Source: Fragum whitleyi (lineage: Eukaryota; Mollusca; Bivalvia; Cardiida; Cardiidae). Taken from it: 64,000 nucleotides of DNA. The notes beneath the pieces were generated by a model. The model had not been told where the DNA came from, made no database searches, and worked only from the letters and a program-made list of their open reading frames with translations. Positions 21,883 to 32,280 of this stretch are shown one piece after another. Positions within the stretch are counted from its first letter, which is position 1, and every line of letters begins with the position of its first letter. Location of the stretch: NCBI GenBank assembly GCA_948146395.1, contig OX411556.1, positions 28,133,653 through 28,197,652 of the forward strand, read 5' to 3'. The position numbers were made by a program, and so were the translations under genes.

Positions 21883-22906
21883 ACTAGAAAGCTATGAATG
21901 GCTTGGGTCGCTCCAAAGGCTTGAAATTCTTGTAAAAGAAAAAGAAAAGTTTTGACTAGATTTTTAGATATTTTGGATTCTTCTGATGTTAAAAATGATT
22001 TTCAGAGTTTCCACTATATAACATATAGTGAAAAGACCTCCGCTAATAAAAAAAATAACATATATTTCATCCAATGACAATAATTTTGGCTACATGATAA
22101 AGGGGTCGCCCAAGGATCATACCAATGAAGTTTGATTGATATCCACCCATAACATTCTGAGAAAATGATTTTCAAAGATTACACAAAATAACGTATTGAG
22201 AAATTACCTCTGCCCATAAAATACATATTTTTCATCCGATCACAGTAATTTTTGGTAGACTCATAAAGGGTTACTCAAAAAGATCATTCCGGTGAAATTT
22301 GGTTGAAAACCATCAGTTACATTCTGAGAAAATGATTTTCAAAGTTTCCACTAAATAACATATAGAGAAATGACCTCCGCCCATTAAAATAATTATTTTT
22401 CATCCGATCCCAATAATTGCTGGTAGCCTGATAAAGGATCACTAAAGTACCATTCGAGTGAAATTTGCTTGAAAACCATCAGTTGCATTCTGAGAAAATG
22501 ATTTTCAAAGTTTCGACTAAATAACATATAGAAAAATGACCTCCGCCCATAAAATGCATATTTTTCAACCGATCACAATAATTTTTTATAGACTGATAAA
22601 AGGCCACTCAAGGATCATTCATGTAAAATTTAATTGGTATCAATCAATTAGAATCTGAGAAAACCCACTTTTAAACCATATTTGGAAATAAGCCACGCCC
22701 ATTAAATCCATGTTTGTCATTGGATCTAAATTTCTTGAACAACTTTGAAAGAGGATCACTCTAGGATCATTCCTGTGAAGTTTGATTGAAATTCATCCAG
22801 TAGTTTCTGAGGAGAAGATTTTTAAAGAAAAAGTTTACGACTGGACGGACGACGGACACAACGCCATGACAATAGCTCCAGTGGCCTTCGGCAAGTGGAG
22901 ATGAAA
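21883..22906 (-). mobile_element. Pearl/HINE-like element with array of about 163-bp units, copy 1
   Basis: About six diverged units carry GAAATGACCTCCGCCCATAA, TTTTCATCCGATCACAATAA and ATTCTGAGAAAATGATTTTC. At the right are a GGAC tract (22845-22860) and the - strand 5' arm (CCACTTGCCGAAGGCCACTGG). At the left is the 3' end hairpin (AAGCTATGAATGGCTTG) next to CTAGTT on the - strand. The same element recurs at 42294-43503. Confidence 0.85.
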
Positions 22907-23461
22907 ATTCTATAAAAGGATATTAATTGATTGTTCCGCGATTTTCATTCTCAAAGAAAAGAAAGGTTAAGTGTTTATATAAACGCGTAAAAAATTGCAG
23001 ACACTCGTCTCGAGTTTGGCTTTCGTGTGTTGAAATGTAAAGTAAACCCCCTTTGCATAAACCTTTATCGCATGGCCTGAATGCTTTACTTTACCTGCAC
23101 AGACTGTATCCGTATTCATGTGTATACCGATATTTCTATTAATTTGCCTTTGTTTTATATACATAAGTAGTGTCAGGGGAGGTTGCCATTCAAGTAATTT
23201 CATTTCAGGAGTGACCTCCCATTGACCATTGGGAAAGAAGGGGCAAAGTACTCACTCTGTCAGAAAAGTAGTTCTACGCAAAGAAAAAATTCACCCGATC
23301 TCAGAATTGAATATGATTTCACACTTAAAAGATGTCTTTGAGTTTGCAACAAGTTACGTAGACTCCTTGTTTCACTCCATTTTTGAAATGCATAGTTGTC
23401 AGACGGTTACAATTCTTCAAAAAGAGTAAATTGAATCTTAATGAGTGCTACTGTTTTGAAA

Positions 23462-23535
23462 ACCTATTAACATCTGACAGGATTGTTCAAACGTGGTATT
23501 AACACTGGTGAACGTAAACGTCCACCAATAAGATC
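23462..23535. repeat. Short repeat shared with 8495-8575
   Basis: CATCTGACAGGATTGTTC, then CACTGGTGAACGTAAACGTC. It resembles the earlier copy, but its palindromic centre is changed. Confidence 0.45.
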
Positions 23536-23800
23536 AACAACTACATTCAAAATAAAAATCGTAAGAAAAAATTCCCAATTTCACTTTCTTGATTGAATTT
23601 TTAAGCATTTAATTTGTTCGTAAAGACATATAAAACTTTTCATAGAAGTGTATGCATATTTGAATAAAGTGAGGTAATAAATATCGCCTTTTTGTTTATC
23701 TTGGTTGAGATTGCATTTCTTCCCTTAACTTCCATTCAAAAATTACTCCTCGCTTTCATTCAATTTCGAAATTATTACAATTTCACGATGTTGTTAACTG
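23536..23800. mobile_element. Long-TIR foldback family B copy
   Basis: It ends TTTCACGATGTTGTTAACTG, the conserved right TIR. The inner core AATAAATATCGCCTTTTTG has a decayed partner. Confidence 0.6.
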
Positions 23801-23932
23801 CCCTTGGTTCGGAATGACGAAACGTTGAAAACTATTTGTCAGTTTTACCCCGCTTTGCGCGCAAGCGCATGTGCACAGTCGGGTTTACTTTGCAAACAGT
23901 TCGTACCTTTTGTCATCCTTAGTGCAGGGCTG
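23801..23932. mobile_element. Hairpin family C (about 125 bp), copy 1
   Basis: The outer arms are TTCGGAATGACGAAACG and TTTTGTCATCCTTAGTGCAG. The inner part is TTTTACCCCGCTTTGCGCGC with a decayed complement. Other copies are at 29359, 32163 and 36802. Confidence 0.75.
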
Positions 23933-24226
23933 TATGTGTAGATTGCAAGGGTGTTTCACCTTTTTCTACTGGTTTGTTGTGGAGTGAATAAACGTTTCCG
24001 AGGAGATGATCAGAAGTAGACACTTACACCAGTTTCGCGTCCGTTGCTTATAATTAAAAAAAATCTTCCAACTCGAGAGTAATCTCATAGCTAGCTAGTT
24101 CAGTGATCCATTTATATTATACCTACTACTACTTCAAAACGCTCCGTTATGGGCCAAAACTCAAAAAAAAAACCTTACTCAGTTGTCTCCAAATATTTTA
24201 CAAGTTAATTGACTGGCAAATTTATT

Positions 24227-24390
24227 TCAAGGTAGTGGAGCGTAATAGATCCACAACATTTCGGTACTCATGAGCTTTCACAATGTTGACCGAGGTTTCC
24301 TAATGAAAATCATTAGGAAACCTCGGTTGACACTGTTAAAGTTCATTCCTTCGGAAACGTTTCAAAACTATAACGGGCCCACTACCTTAG
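24227..24390. mobile_element. Palindromic MITE, family A, copy 5
   Basis: It runs from TCAAGGTAGTGGAGCG to GGGCCCACTACCTTAG around an almost perfect core palindrome. It lies about 500 bases before the receptor's second exon. Confidence 0.88.
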
Positions 24391-24904
24391 AGCAAATAAA
24401 AGTTATTTTTTATAGACCAGATTCTCATTACCCTTACACAACATAACATAACATAACATTCGTTCAGCATAAATAAGGCCACCGGCCCAAGATACAAAAA
24501 AAAGATACATACATATAGTACAAAGAGCGGCAGTTTAACATTTTGACAAAACCAACAGAAAAGTTGAATATATCATGTTTTCATTTTTTTTCATCCATAT
24601 ATTATACAATCAGCCGAAGGATTCGACAAAAAGTATTTAAACGCATATATATAAAGCCATTAGGTTCGTGATTGTGGATTTTACTTTTTAAATACAAAAC
24701 ATACCCATTTCAACAACATTTAAACTGTTCATTTTTTTCCTCATTGATAGTAATATTTAACGTAGATAATTTTAACCAGTATACTTTTGAAATATACAAC
24801 TAACCCTATTTACAGAAATAGGAGAAGCAGAAAACACTTGTCGAATTTCTGAATAGAGCAGACCGTTGATTCCATGAATCTCTATGAAACTTTGTATATT
24901 TCAG
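24391..24904. other. 3' end of the receptor intron
   Basis: It has a short ACATAACATAACATAACATT run at about 24440 and otherwise no recognisable element. The acceptor ttcag is at its end. Confidence 0.5.
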
Positions 24905-25855
24905 ATAAGCCAGGGTTGGTTCATGCGACGAGAGATCTGCGACATGTACATCTCGCTCGACGTCCTGTGTTGCACGGCTTCCATTCTACATCTCGTCGCC
25001 ATCTCAGTGGACCGCTACTGGGCCGTCACCAACATTGACTACATCAGGAGTCGAACCGCCAAGAGAATCCTGATCATGATCGCTGCTGTTTGGTTCATCG
25101 CCATGTCTATTTCGATCCCGCCACTGTTCGGATGGAAGGACGGAAACGATCCGACTGTGACCGGGATCTGCCTGATAAGCCAGGACTATGGTTATACCAT
25201 ATTTTCGACAGTCGGTGCGTTTTATTTACCCACAATATTAATGCTGATTATATACGCAAAAATATTCAGTGTAGCTCGACAGCGGATACACAGAAAAAAG
25301 TTTGTGGATAAAAAAGCCGGTAAGTCGGTTTCGGACAAAAGTACAAAAATGACCAATTTAACAGTGCCAAGAGAATCCCCCGTGTCTCGATCAGAAATCT
25401 CCGAAATGCCCAACGGCAATGGTAGTAGTAGTAGTGCGGAGCATGATGATAACGAGAATAAATGTAAAACAAATGGTCACGTCGATGAGGCCACGACCGC
25501 CATGCTACCAAAGACAGACAATGAAGTGATGAAAGCGAAGAAACAAAAAGAAAAGCTCGAAATGAAGCGTGAACGCAAAGCGGCACGAACTTTAGTGATC
25601 ATTACGGGAGCATTTATCATATGCTGGTTGCCGTTTTTCATCATAGCAGTCATAAGACCTTTTATCCAAGCAAAAGTGCCCATCCCGCCGATAGCTGAAA
25701 GCATTACGCTTTGGCTCGGATATTGCAACAGTCTGCTAAATCCAATCATCTATACAATTTTTAATCCCGAGTTTCGCGCCGCTTTCCAGAAAATTTTATT
25801 CGGTAAATATGGCCGAAAATACAGACAAAATCAATCGCGGAGTAATTGTAGATGA
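24905..25855 (+). CDS. 5-HT1: 5-HT1-type serotonin receptor, coding exon 2 (TM3 to C-terminus)
   Basis: This exon encodes residues 97-412. The acceptor is tttgtatatttcag, in phase 0. Visible residues are: disulphide C108 and C185; amine-binding D115 (3.32) in SLDVLCCTASILHL; DRY at 132-134; W159 (4.50); S197 and T198 (5.42, 5.43) with A201 (5.46), the 5-HT1 pattern; P205; E319 (6.30); CWLPFF with W337, F340 and F341; W366 and Y369; and NPIIY at 375-379. The third intracellular loop is about 100 residues, hydrophilic and Ser/Lys rich (about 220-318), and the C-tail is short. A long third loop with a short tail is the usual form of Gi/o-coupled 5-HT1 receptors, so lowering of cAMP is the expected output (inference). 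Octopamine or 5-HT7 receptors are less likely because of the TM3 and TM5 motifs. Length and motifs look intact. I see no clear polyadenylation signal in the first 500 bases after the stop. Confidence 0.95.
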   Translation: MSQGWFMRREICDMYISLDVLCCTASILHLVAISVDRYWAVTNIDYIRSRTAKRILIMIAAVWFIAMSISIPPLFGWKDGNDPTVTGICLISQDYGYTIFSTVGAFYLPTILMLIIYAKIFSVARQRIHRKKFVDKKAGKSVSDKSTKMTNLTVPRESPVSRSEISEMPNGNGSSSSAEHDDNENKCKTNGHVDEATTAMLPKTDNEVMKAKKQKEKLEMKRERKAARTLVIITGAFIICWLPFFIIAVIRPFIQAKVPIPPIAESITLWLGYCNSLLNPIIYTIFNPEFRAAFQKILFGKYGRKYRQNQSRSNCR

Positions 25856-26334
25856 GATATTTATACTGACCAATGAAATGTGCTGTTACAATGCAACATT
25901 TAAAAAAAGTTATGAATATGTAATTAATCATTTCTTTGCCTTCCGGTTAAAAATTAATGTGAATATTATGTGTAAATAGTGCTAAAATAGTGTTAGTCTA
26001 AATTTTTATGTGCATATAAAAAGTGTAAATACCATGAAGCGGATATTTTGCGGATTACTTTTTAGTCATTTTGTCATTTAAAATGGAGTTAATAGGTTCT
26101 TAGGATTACCCTGAAAACGTCTCGTCTTGAAACTTTACTTGGTGATCCTTTAGCCCATCTACGGGATTATTGTCGACAAATACCAATATTCTAAAGGTTT
26201 CTCATTGAGATCTACATTGTAGTTATTGGTGACACAAATATCGTAACTACACCGTAATGAGAGAATTACTGGCGCCGTCCCTTGACCTCTGCCACGACAA
26301 ACCAATAAGATTTGAATCTCCATTTATCCGAAAA
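25856..26334 (+). other. Presumed 3' UTR and flank of the receptor gene
   Basis: AT-rich sequence after the stop codon. No unambiguous AATAAA or repeat is seen here; the first AATAAA noticed is at about 26728, beyond a MITE. Confidence 0.4.
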
Positions 26335-26607
26335 CATATACGAGACTCATCACGCGAAAAGAGACCATCTGGGCAGTGCGTAAAGTGTCGACCCTAGTCA
26401 GACTGCGCGGGCTGCGCAGACTGACTAGGGTCGAAACTTTTTGCACTTTGCTTATTTCCGAATCTAGAAAGTTCCATCTACCTTCCCGTGAAAGAATTTT
26501 TGAAATGCGACCTCTGGTTGACCTATACTGGACCAAATCTCTTTTTCAAATATTTATTTTACCCAGTTTCCAGATAATCCCTTTTCGGGTGACGGGTTAC
26601 ATATATT
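26335..26607. mobile_element. TIR MITE family E, most complete copy
   Basis: The left TIR is GACTCATCACGCGAAAAGAG then ACCATCTGGG. The right TIR is CCAGATAATCCCTTTTCGGG then TGACGGGTTACATATAT. The inner hairpin is TCGACCCTAGTCAGACTGCG with GACTGACTAGGGTCGA. It is non-coding. Confidence 0.85.
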
Positions 26608-26928
26608 TTAACGATATTAAATAAGTAACAAATCGCTGACGGGCGATCCAAACGTCGTAACTATAGCTTATTCGAGCTGTAGTTACGATGTTTATATTGC
26701 CCATATATTTAAATCAAAATGGCGAAAAATAAAAGAGGTAAAGGGTCATTTCATTATGAAAAAGAGATTTGATTGGTCATTCAAATCTTTCAGTAATCTG
26801 TTACTTATTGAGCTGTGGTTAAAATAATTTGATCGACCATCTACGTATATCGATTATCCATGTATCATACCCATGGACTGACTATGTTAAAAACGTTTGT
26901 AACAAATCCCGTGGTTTAAACAAAACTG

Positions 26929-27240
26929 TAATATTTCATCCCGGTAATTTTGTTTGGACCTTGATTACTGTCATCAGCAATCAGTAATCACATTCCACTA
27001 ATACATACAAAAAAGAAAAGAATTTTTTACTGTCGGAGATAGTATAAAAAGTCTAAACAAATAACCGTAAATACAACTTGTATTTTTTCTTGCCGGTAAT
27101 TTTGCTTGGACCTTAATTACTGTCATCAGCAATCACTAATCATGTTCCACCAATACATCCAAAAAAAGGGGAATTTTTACTGTCGGGAAAAAAACAAATT
27201 GTATAAATAGTATAAACAAAAGACCGTAAACACAACTTGC
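26929..27240 (+). repeat. Two tandem copies of a unit of about 155 bp
   Basis: Each unit has CCGGTAATTTTG, TTGGACCTTGATTACTGTCA, CAGCAATCA and ATACAACTTG-like ends. The copies differ at scattered sites and small gaps. Confidence 0.8.
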
Positions 27241-27500
27241 ACATTATGCTTCTATACATGGTAAAAAGTACTTTTCTGTTTGAAAACCATTATGTTCACT
27301 TTCGGGAATTACTTGAATTTCTTAAACTCGAGTCACCAACATGTGACACTGGAAACCTTTGCAAGTTACTTCGGAAAGAATAGTCCCATAAAAAGAGGGC
27401 ACATAATTTTAGTGAATCCATCCTTCTTTCGAGTAAAAATAGCTTATTGCTGTTTGAACCCACCTCTATCGACGAAAGTTATACCTGATTAGAAATTATT

Positions 27501-29186
27501 AGTCCCCCACCGGTTACCGGTTGGGGGACTATAGGTTTGCTCGATTCCGTCTGTCCGTCCGTCCGTCCGTCCGTCTGTCTGTCCGTCCGTCCGTCCGTCC
27601 GTCCGTCCGTCACGCTTTTGTCCGGGCTATATCTTCTAAACCATCTGTGCTAGCAACTTCAAACTTGGTACACTTATAGATCTCATTGAGGAGAAGTGTC
27701 ATGTTCAAGATCCATAACTCTGCCACGCCCACTTTTTGAGTTATTGCCCTTTGTTGTTTTTACCCTTACATTCTTGTCCGGATCATATCTCCTAAACTAT
27801 AAGTGCTAGCAACTTCAAACTTGGTACACTTATAGATCTTATTGAGGACAAGTGTCATGTTTAAGAACCATTACTCTGCCACGCCCACTTTTTGAGTTAT
27901 TGCCCTTTGTTGTTTTTACCCTTACATTCTTGTCCGGATCATATCTCCTAAACTATGTGTGATAGCAACTTCAAACTTTGTACACTTATAGATCTCAATT
28001 AGGAGAAGTGTCATGTTCAAGATCCATAACTCTGCCACGCCCACTTTTTGAGTTATTGCCCTTTGTTGTTTTTAGCCTTACATTCTTGTCCGGATCATAT
28101 CTCCTAAACTATAAGTGCTAGCAACTTCAAACTTGGTACACTTATAGATCTTATTGAGGACAAGTGTCATGTTCAAGAACTGTTATTCTGCCACGCCCTT
28201 TTTTTGAGTTATTGCCCTTTGTTGTTTTTACCCTTACATTTTTGTCCGGATAATATCTCCTAAACCATAAGTGCTAGCAACCTCAAACTTTGTACACTGA
28301 TAGATCTTATCAAGGACAAGTGTCATGTACAAGAACTGTTACTCTGCCATGCCCACTTTTTGAGTTATTACCCTTTGTTGTTTTTAGTCTTACATTTTTG
28401 TCCAGAACATATCTCCAAAAGTATAAGGGCTAGCAACTCTAAACTTTGTACACTTATAGATCTCATTGAGGACCTGTGTCATGTACAGGAACTGTAACTC
28501 TGTCACACCCACTTTTTGAGTTATTGCCCTTTGTTGTTTTTAATCTTACATTTTTGTCCGGAACATATCTTCTAAACCATAAGTGCTAGAGACTTCAAAC
28601 TTGCTACACTTATATATATCATTGAGGAAAAGTGTTATGTACAAGAATTGTCACTCTGCCATGTCCACTTTTTGAGTTATTGCCCTTTGTTGTTTCTATC
28701 CTTACATTTTTGTCCCGTACTTATCTCCTAAACCATAAGCCCTAGCAACTTCAAACTTTGTACACTGGTAGATCTCATTGAGAAGAAGTGTAATGCACAA
28801 GAACTGTTACTCTGCCACATCCACTTTTTTAGTTCTTGTCAGTTGTTGTTTTTTATCCTGACATTTTTGTCCGGACCATATCTCCTGAGCCATCAGTGCT
28901 AGCAACTTCAAACCTTCAAAATTGGTACACTTATAGATCTCATTGAGGACAAGTGGCATGTACAAGAATCATTCTTCTCCGCCCACTTTTGGAGTTTTAG
29001 CCATTGGTTGTTTTTTTTTTCTTATATTTTTGTTAGGGACATTTTTTTCAAAACCTAATGTGCTAGCAACTTCAAATTTTGTATACAGTTATAGATCTAG
29101 TAAGTAGGAGATATATTATAAGAAAGGATTTTTTGTTATCCGGTGGGGGACTCCTGTATTGCATCGCAATACGACATGCACTTGTT
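27501..29186 (+). mobile_element. Pearl/HINE-like element with about nine units of about 160 bp
   Basis: The 5' arm hairpin is AGTCCCCCACCGGTTACCGG...GGGGGACT. A (GTCC)n tract (27547-27612) follows. The units carry TGCTAGCAACTTCAAACTTG, GTACACTTATAGATCTCATT, GCCACGCCCACTTTTTGAGT and TTGCCCTTTGTTGTTTTTA, more diverged toward the 3' end. The 3' end repeats CCGGTGGGGGACT and closes with a hairpin (TGCATCGCAATACGACATGCA) then CTTGTTT. It has no coding capacity. Pearl elements of bivalves have this layout. Confidence 0.88.
27547..27612 (+). repeat. GTCC/GTCT microsatellite
   Basis: About 16 tetranucleotide units directly after the 5' arm of the element above. Confidence 0.95.
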
Positions 29187-29358
29187 TAAAAAAGACATGT
29201 ATAGATAAAAAGACACTTTTATAATGATTCTATAGACGTCGATTAGATAGAAAAAATGGGTTGCCACAGTTTGGTAACCTGACCTTTGATAAAGCTGAAG
29301 CTACGGGATTTATATCGCCAAATGACGAAATAAGGATGTATGGATGACAGGCTGAAAG

Positions 29359-29494
29359 CAGCCCTACGTTCAGGATGTCAAAACGGCGCAAACAGTTTTC
29401 CTATTATACCCCGCTTTGCACGTGCGCTTGCGTGCAAAGCTAGGTGTAATTGGAAAACTGTTTGCACCGTTTTGTCAGCCTGAACCCAGGGCTG
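29359..29494. mobile_element. Hairpin family C, copy 2
   Basis: The outer arms CAGCCCTACGTTCAGGATGT and GTCAGCCTGAACCCAGGGCTG are inverted. The inner arms are AACAGTTTTCCTATTATACC and AATTGGAAAACTGTTTG, around CGCTTTGCACGTGCGC. Confidence 0.85.
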
Positions 29495-30696
29495 GTGTTC
29501 TCTATCTAGCTTAAGTATGTAGCATTTTGGTCAGTTCAATGCTACAGATTTTTAAAAAAAAATGAAAAAGAAAGACCAGGAAACATAATGTATCGTTACT
29601 ATATATTCACATGTTACTTTGAGCTAAATTATAAAAACATTTTGTCTACAAGATTGATCGCCTGTTGGAACTTTCATTGACATTTGACATAAGTCATTGT
29701 GACATATTTCTTATTTCTCTCGCCGATTGCAAATGATAAGTAGTAATGCGAAGAGGGATGTGCAACAGGTGGACCGGATAATAAATTGTGGTCAAGCTTG
29801 AGAAAGAAAAGACTTGAAACTGAAGTAAGGTGCACACGTCACCAAAATACAACTAAGAACTGTTGAAAGAGAATAGACGTGAACTCATGCAAAAATACAA
29901 AATGAAAAAAAATCATATTACATGTTGGTTTAAACCTATTTATTTTAAATCGATAGGGAAACAAGTTCCTACAACTTAGATTAATCCCTCTCGATTCTAC
30001 TTCCTGAAAAATCCACAAGTACTCGCGCCGAATGTGTGGGTCAATGAAAGAACCAAGATATTACATGTTCATCAGCACATACAATGTGGTTTTATTTACG
30101 TTTGATTTCGTATAAGTTTTCAGAAAACGTTGCTTTCTTGAACAATTTTTTAGTCAAATGTGATTTAAATAATCTCTGAATATATATTCTTTCGCTGTTC
30201 GACGAAACAGCTTCTTATACAAAAGAGAAAGAAAAGAAAATCCCAAAAGAAGCCAAATTATTGTTTAGAAAATACATTAACAGTCTTAACTTTAACGTAT
30301 CTCGCTTTGGCAACAAACAGGTCAGAAACAGTCTGCTAATTTTCTTGGTTACACATGTTTGGTGTCTATTTTATTCCCAGAGAAAAAAAATGCGATAATG
30401 CCTAAGGCTCGTGAATTATTAATAAATACGTTATCAAAATGTGTTGTACACATGCTAAAACATGTACATTTGACCAAGCCCTTGTACATCAAAGGTTGAG
30501 TTGTTAGCTTAAGTTAGTAAACCCTAAAATAACTTCAATACTCCTCGATGATAATCCTCGATATACGTAGCATATGAGCGTTGTGTGATAATCACAACAT
30601 GTTCGAATTTGCACAACGTTAAGACTAAGATCAGCCCGTGAACTCGCAAAGACTGATCTAAGTCTTCACTACGCGCGCATATATACAGTTAAAACA
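29495..30696. other. No recognisable feature
   Basis: About 1.2 kb of AT-rich, apparently single-copy sequence. No supported exon or RNA gene is seen. Confidence 0.45.
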
Positions 30697-30953
30697 TCGT
30701 GAAATTGTATTGTGATCACCTTAGCGTCGTTCGCGTTCGTGTTGGCGTGACAAACTTTAACTTTGGTCATATCTCTATATTGAATGAAACTTGGCATGTG
30801 TGGTCACCACCACAAGAGCTACCCAGACTACAAAGGGGGATAACTCTGGAAGTATTTTTGTAAGAGTTATGTCCCCTTATCGACTTGGATTTTTTGCATC
30901 ATCCAGCACCTGCAGTCGAGCGTTTCATTCGTAGGCGGTGTTTTTCTTAAGCG
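30697..30953 (+). mobile_element. Short pearl-like element, 5'-truncated
   Basis: ATTGTGATCACCTTAGCGTC, then TTGGCGTGACAAACTTTAAC, GGATAACTCTGGAAGTATTT and GGCGGTGTTTTTCTT match the 8603 element in order. The hairpin arm is missing. Confidence 0.6.
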
Positions 30954-31007
30954 TTTGATTTGTCTGTAAAGACACATTTGATCAGAAATGTACATAGATT
31001 TTATCAA

Positions 31008-31304
31008 AGCGAGGCCGCCATCATAGCGCAGTTGGTGGCGCGTTGGACTATCAATCTAGAGGTCCCGGGTTCGATCCCCGACGACGGCTCTCGTTCTTTC
31101 CGACTGTATGTCTCTTACCAATGGATTAATGGATTGATAATCGTAGACCTATGTGAGATAGCAGCTAGAGGCTTGGAAAGGATGTGGGGGTAGTATTAGT
31201 GAGAGAAATGCCAGGAATCGATTGTTAGGTGCTCCAGCCGCCGTACATATAATTGAAAACAAAATGTTGAAAATGGCGTAAAACTCCATTCAATCAATCA
31301 ATTT
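31008..31304 (+). mobile_element. Full-length tRNA-derived SINE
   Basis: The A box TAGCGCAGTTGGTGGCGCG and B box GGGTTCGATCCCCGACG form a tRNA-like head of about 75 bases. The body follows (GATAATCGTAGACCTATGTG, GATAGCAGCTAGAGGC, GTGAGAGAAATGCCAGGAAT, GGTGCTCCAGCCGCCG), then the tail GGCGTAAAACTCCATTCAAT with (CAAT) repeats. It is transcribed by RNA polymerase III if active. The body is the reference for the SINE pieces at 2.6, 3.2, 4.0, 16.2, 40.4 and 61.1 kb. Confidence 0.88.
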
Positions 31305-32162
31305 GAATGATTTTGATGGAGACGGGTGACAATTTCAAGACGTTGTTAACTGTATCCCTTGTTGTTTATGTTTTTTTCCACCACAACAGCTTTAACCTTC
31401 TCTGGACGCCACTTCCATACATGTGCAGATTCTAAAGTAACAGCCATAAGTAAATGAAATAACAAGCACTTAAAGTAAAATATTCGATGGTTGGTCGAAA
31501 ATACTATATTTGCAAACTTTAAACCAAAAAATCGTGTGCATTTGATTTTTCACAATTTCACAAGGATGTTCAGATTCAAATCTGAAAATACACACAATAC
31601 ATAAAAAGCCGTGTCCATTCTTGATACCCGTGTGTAATAATTCGAATCCTACCATTAAAATGCTAACATTTTATAATTTACGAAGAAAAGCACCTAACGG
31701 GTCTAAACGGATCTGCAAAATCTTCTAGTGGAGGTGAGGTCCAAATGAAAAAAGAAAAGCAAAAAAACTTGAGAACAGTTGAAGTTACAACAATTTTTTA
31801 TTATTTTTATTGATTTATTTTTTTTTTTTTTTCTGAAAAATTCTAGAATGGAATAGTTGTTCCGACTCCTTCCCACCACTTGATTTGGACAGAACGTAGA
31901 TGAAGAAATCAAGAGTGAGATTTTACGACCAGTATCAGAATCTCGTATTTCACAATGAGGATAAACCTGAATCTCTTCATTAATATTTCATACATGACAC
32001 AGATCGGTGTTAATTGCATCCTTACAGAAGAAATGTTTACGTACGTGTACTGGCTATTGACGTTTCATTGACAGTACTGATGCTGTTCGATTACACTTGA
32101 TTCACGTAATATAATTCACTAAATGGGTTCTCCTATCTAGCTCCTTGATAAGTTTGGACAAC
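31305..32162. other. Mostly unassigned; right TIR stub of family B at about 31320-31352
   Basis: The stub reads GACAATTTCAAGACGTTGTT, then AACTG. The remainder is AT-rich without a supported feature. Confidence 0.45.
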
Positions 32163-32280
32163 AGCCCTGCGTTCAGGATCACCAAACGGTGCAGTTTTCC
32201 AATAATACCCCGCTTGCGTGCAAAGCGGGGTAAAATTGGAAAACTGTTTGTACCGTTCGGTGATCCTGAACCTAGGACAG
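32163..32280. mobile_element. Hairpin family C, copy 3 (best-paired)
   Basis: Arms AGCCCTGCGTTCAGGATCAC and GTGATCCTGAACCTAGGACAG pair. The inner arms GCAGTTTTCCAATAATACCC and AAATTGGAAAACTG pair around CGCTTGCGTGCAAAGCG. Open frames on both strands here are produced by the palindrome. Confidence 0.88.

Larger units (their letters stand above)
15139..24904 (+). other. Intron of the 5-HT1-type receptor gene (9.77 kb, between TM2 and TM3)
   Basis: The donor gtaagt at 15139 and the acceptor ttcag ending at 24904 are both consensus and in phase 0. Joining them restores an uninterrupted TM2-loop-TM3 sequence typical of amine receptors. The intron holds three copies of the palindromic TTAA family, a SINE broken by a TA-type MITE, two pearl-like elements, a LINE relic with long GA and ATT tracts, and one member of a long-TIR family. 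Unannotated gaps (about 16680-17540, 17710-18590, 20950-21880 and 22910-23460) show no exon-like or RNA-like sequence that I can recognise. Confidence 0.9.

Noticed and set aside
25090..25749. Several open frames overlapping receptor exon 2 on both strands
   Set aside because: Out-of-frame shadows of the receptor, which has every class A motif in one frame.
27501..29186. CRISPR-like array
   Set aside because: Units of about 160 bp abut directly with no unique spacers, diverge gradually and are bounded by hairpin arms.
31013..31090. Possible tRNA gene
   Set aside because: A and B boxes are good, but the segment is the head of a SINE with body and tail, and the same unit recurs in the window.
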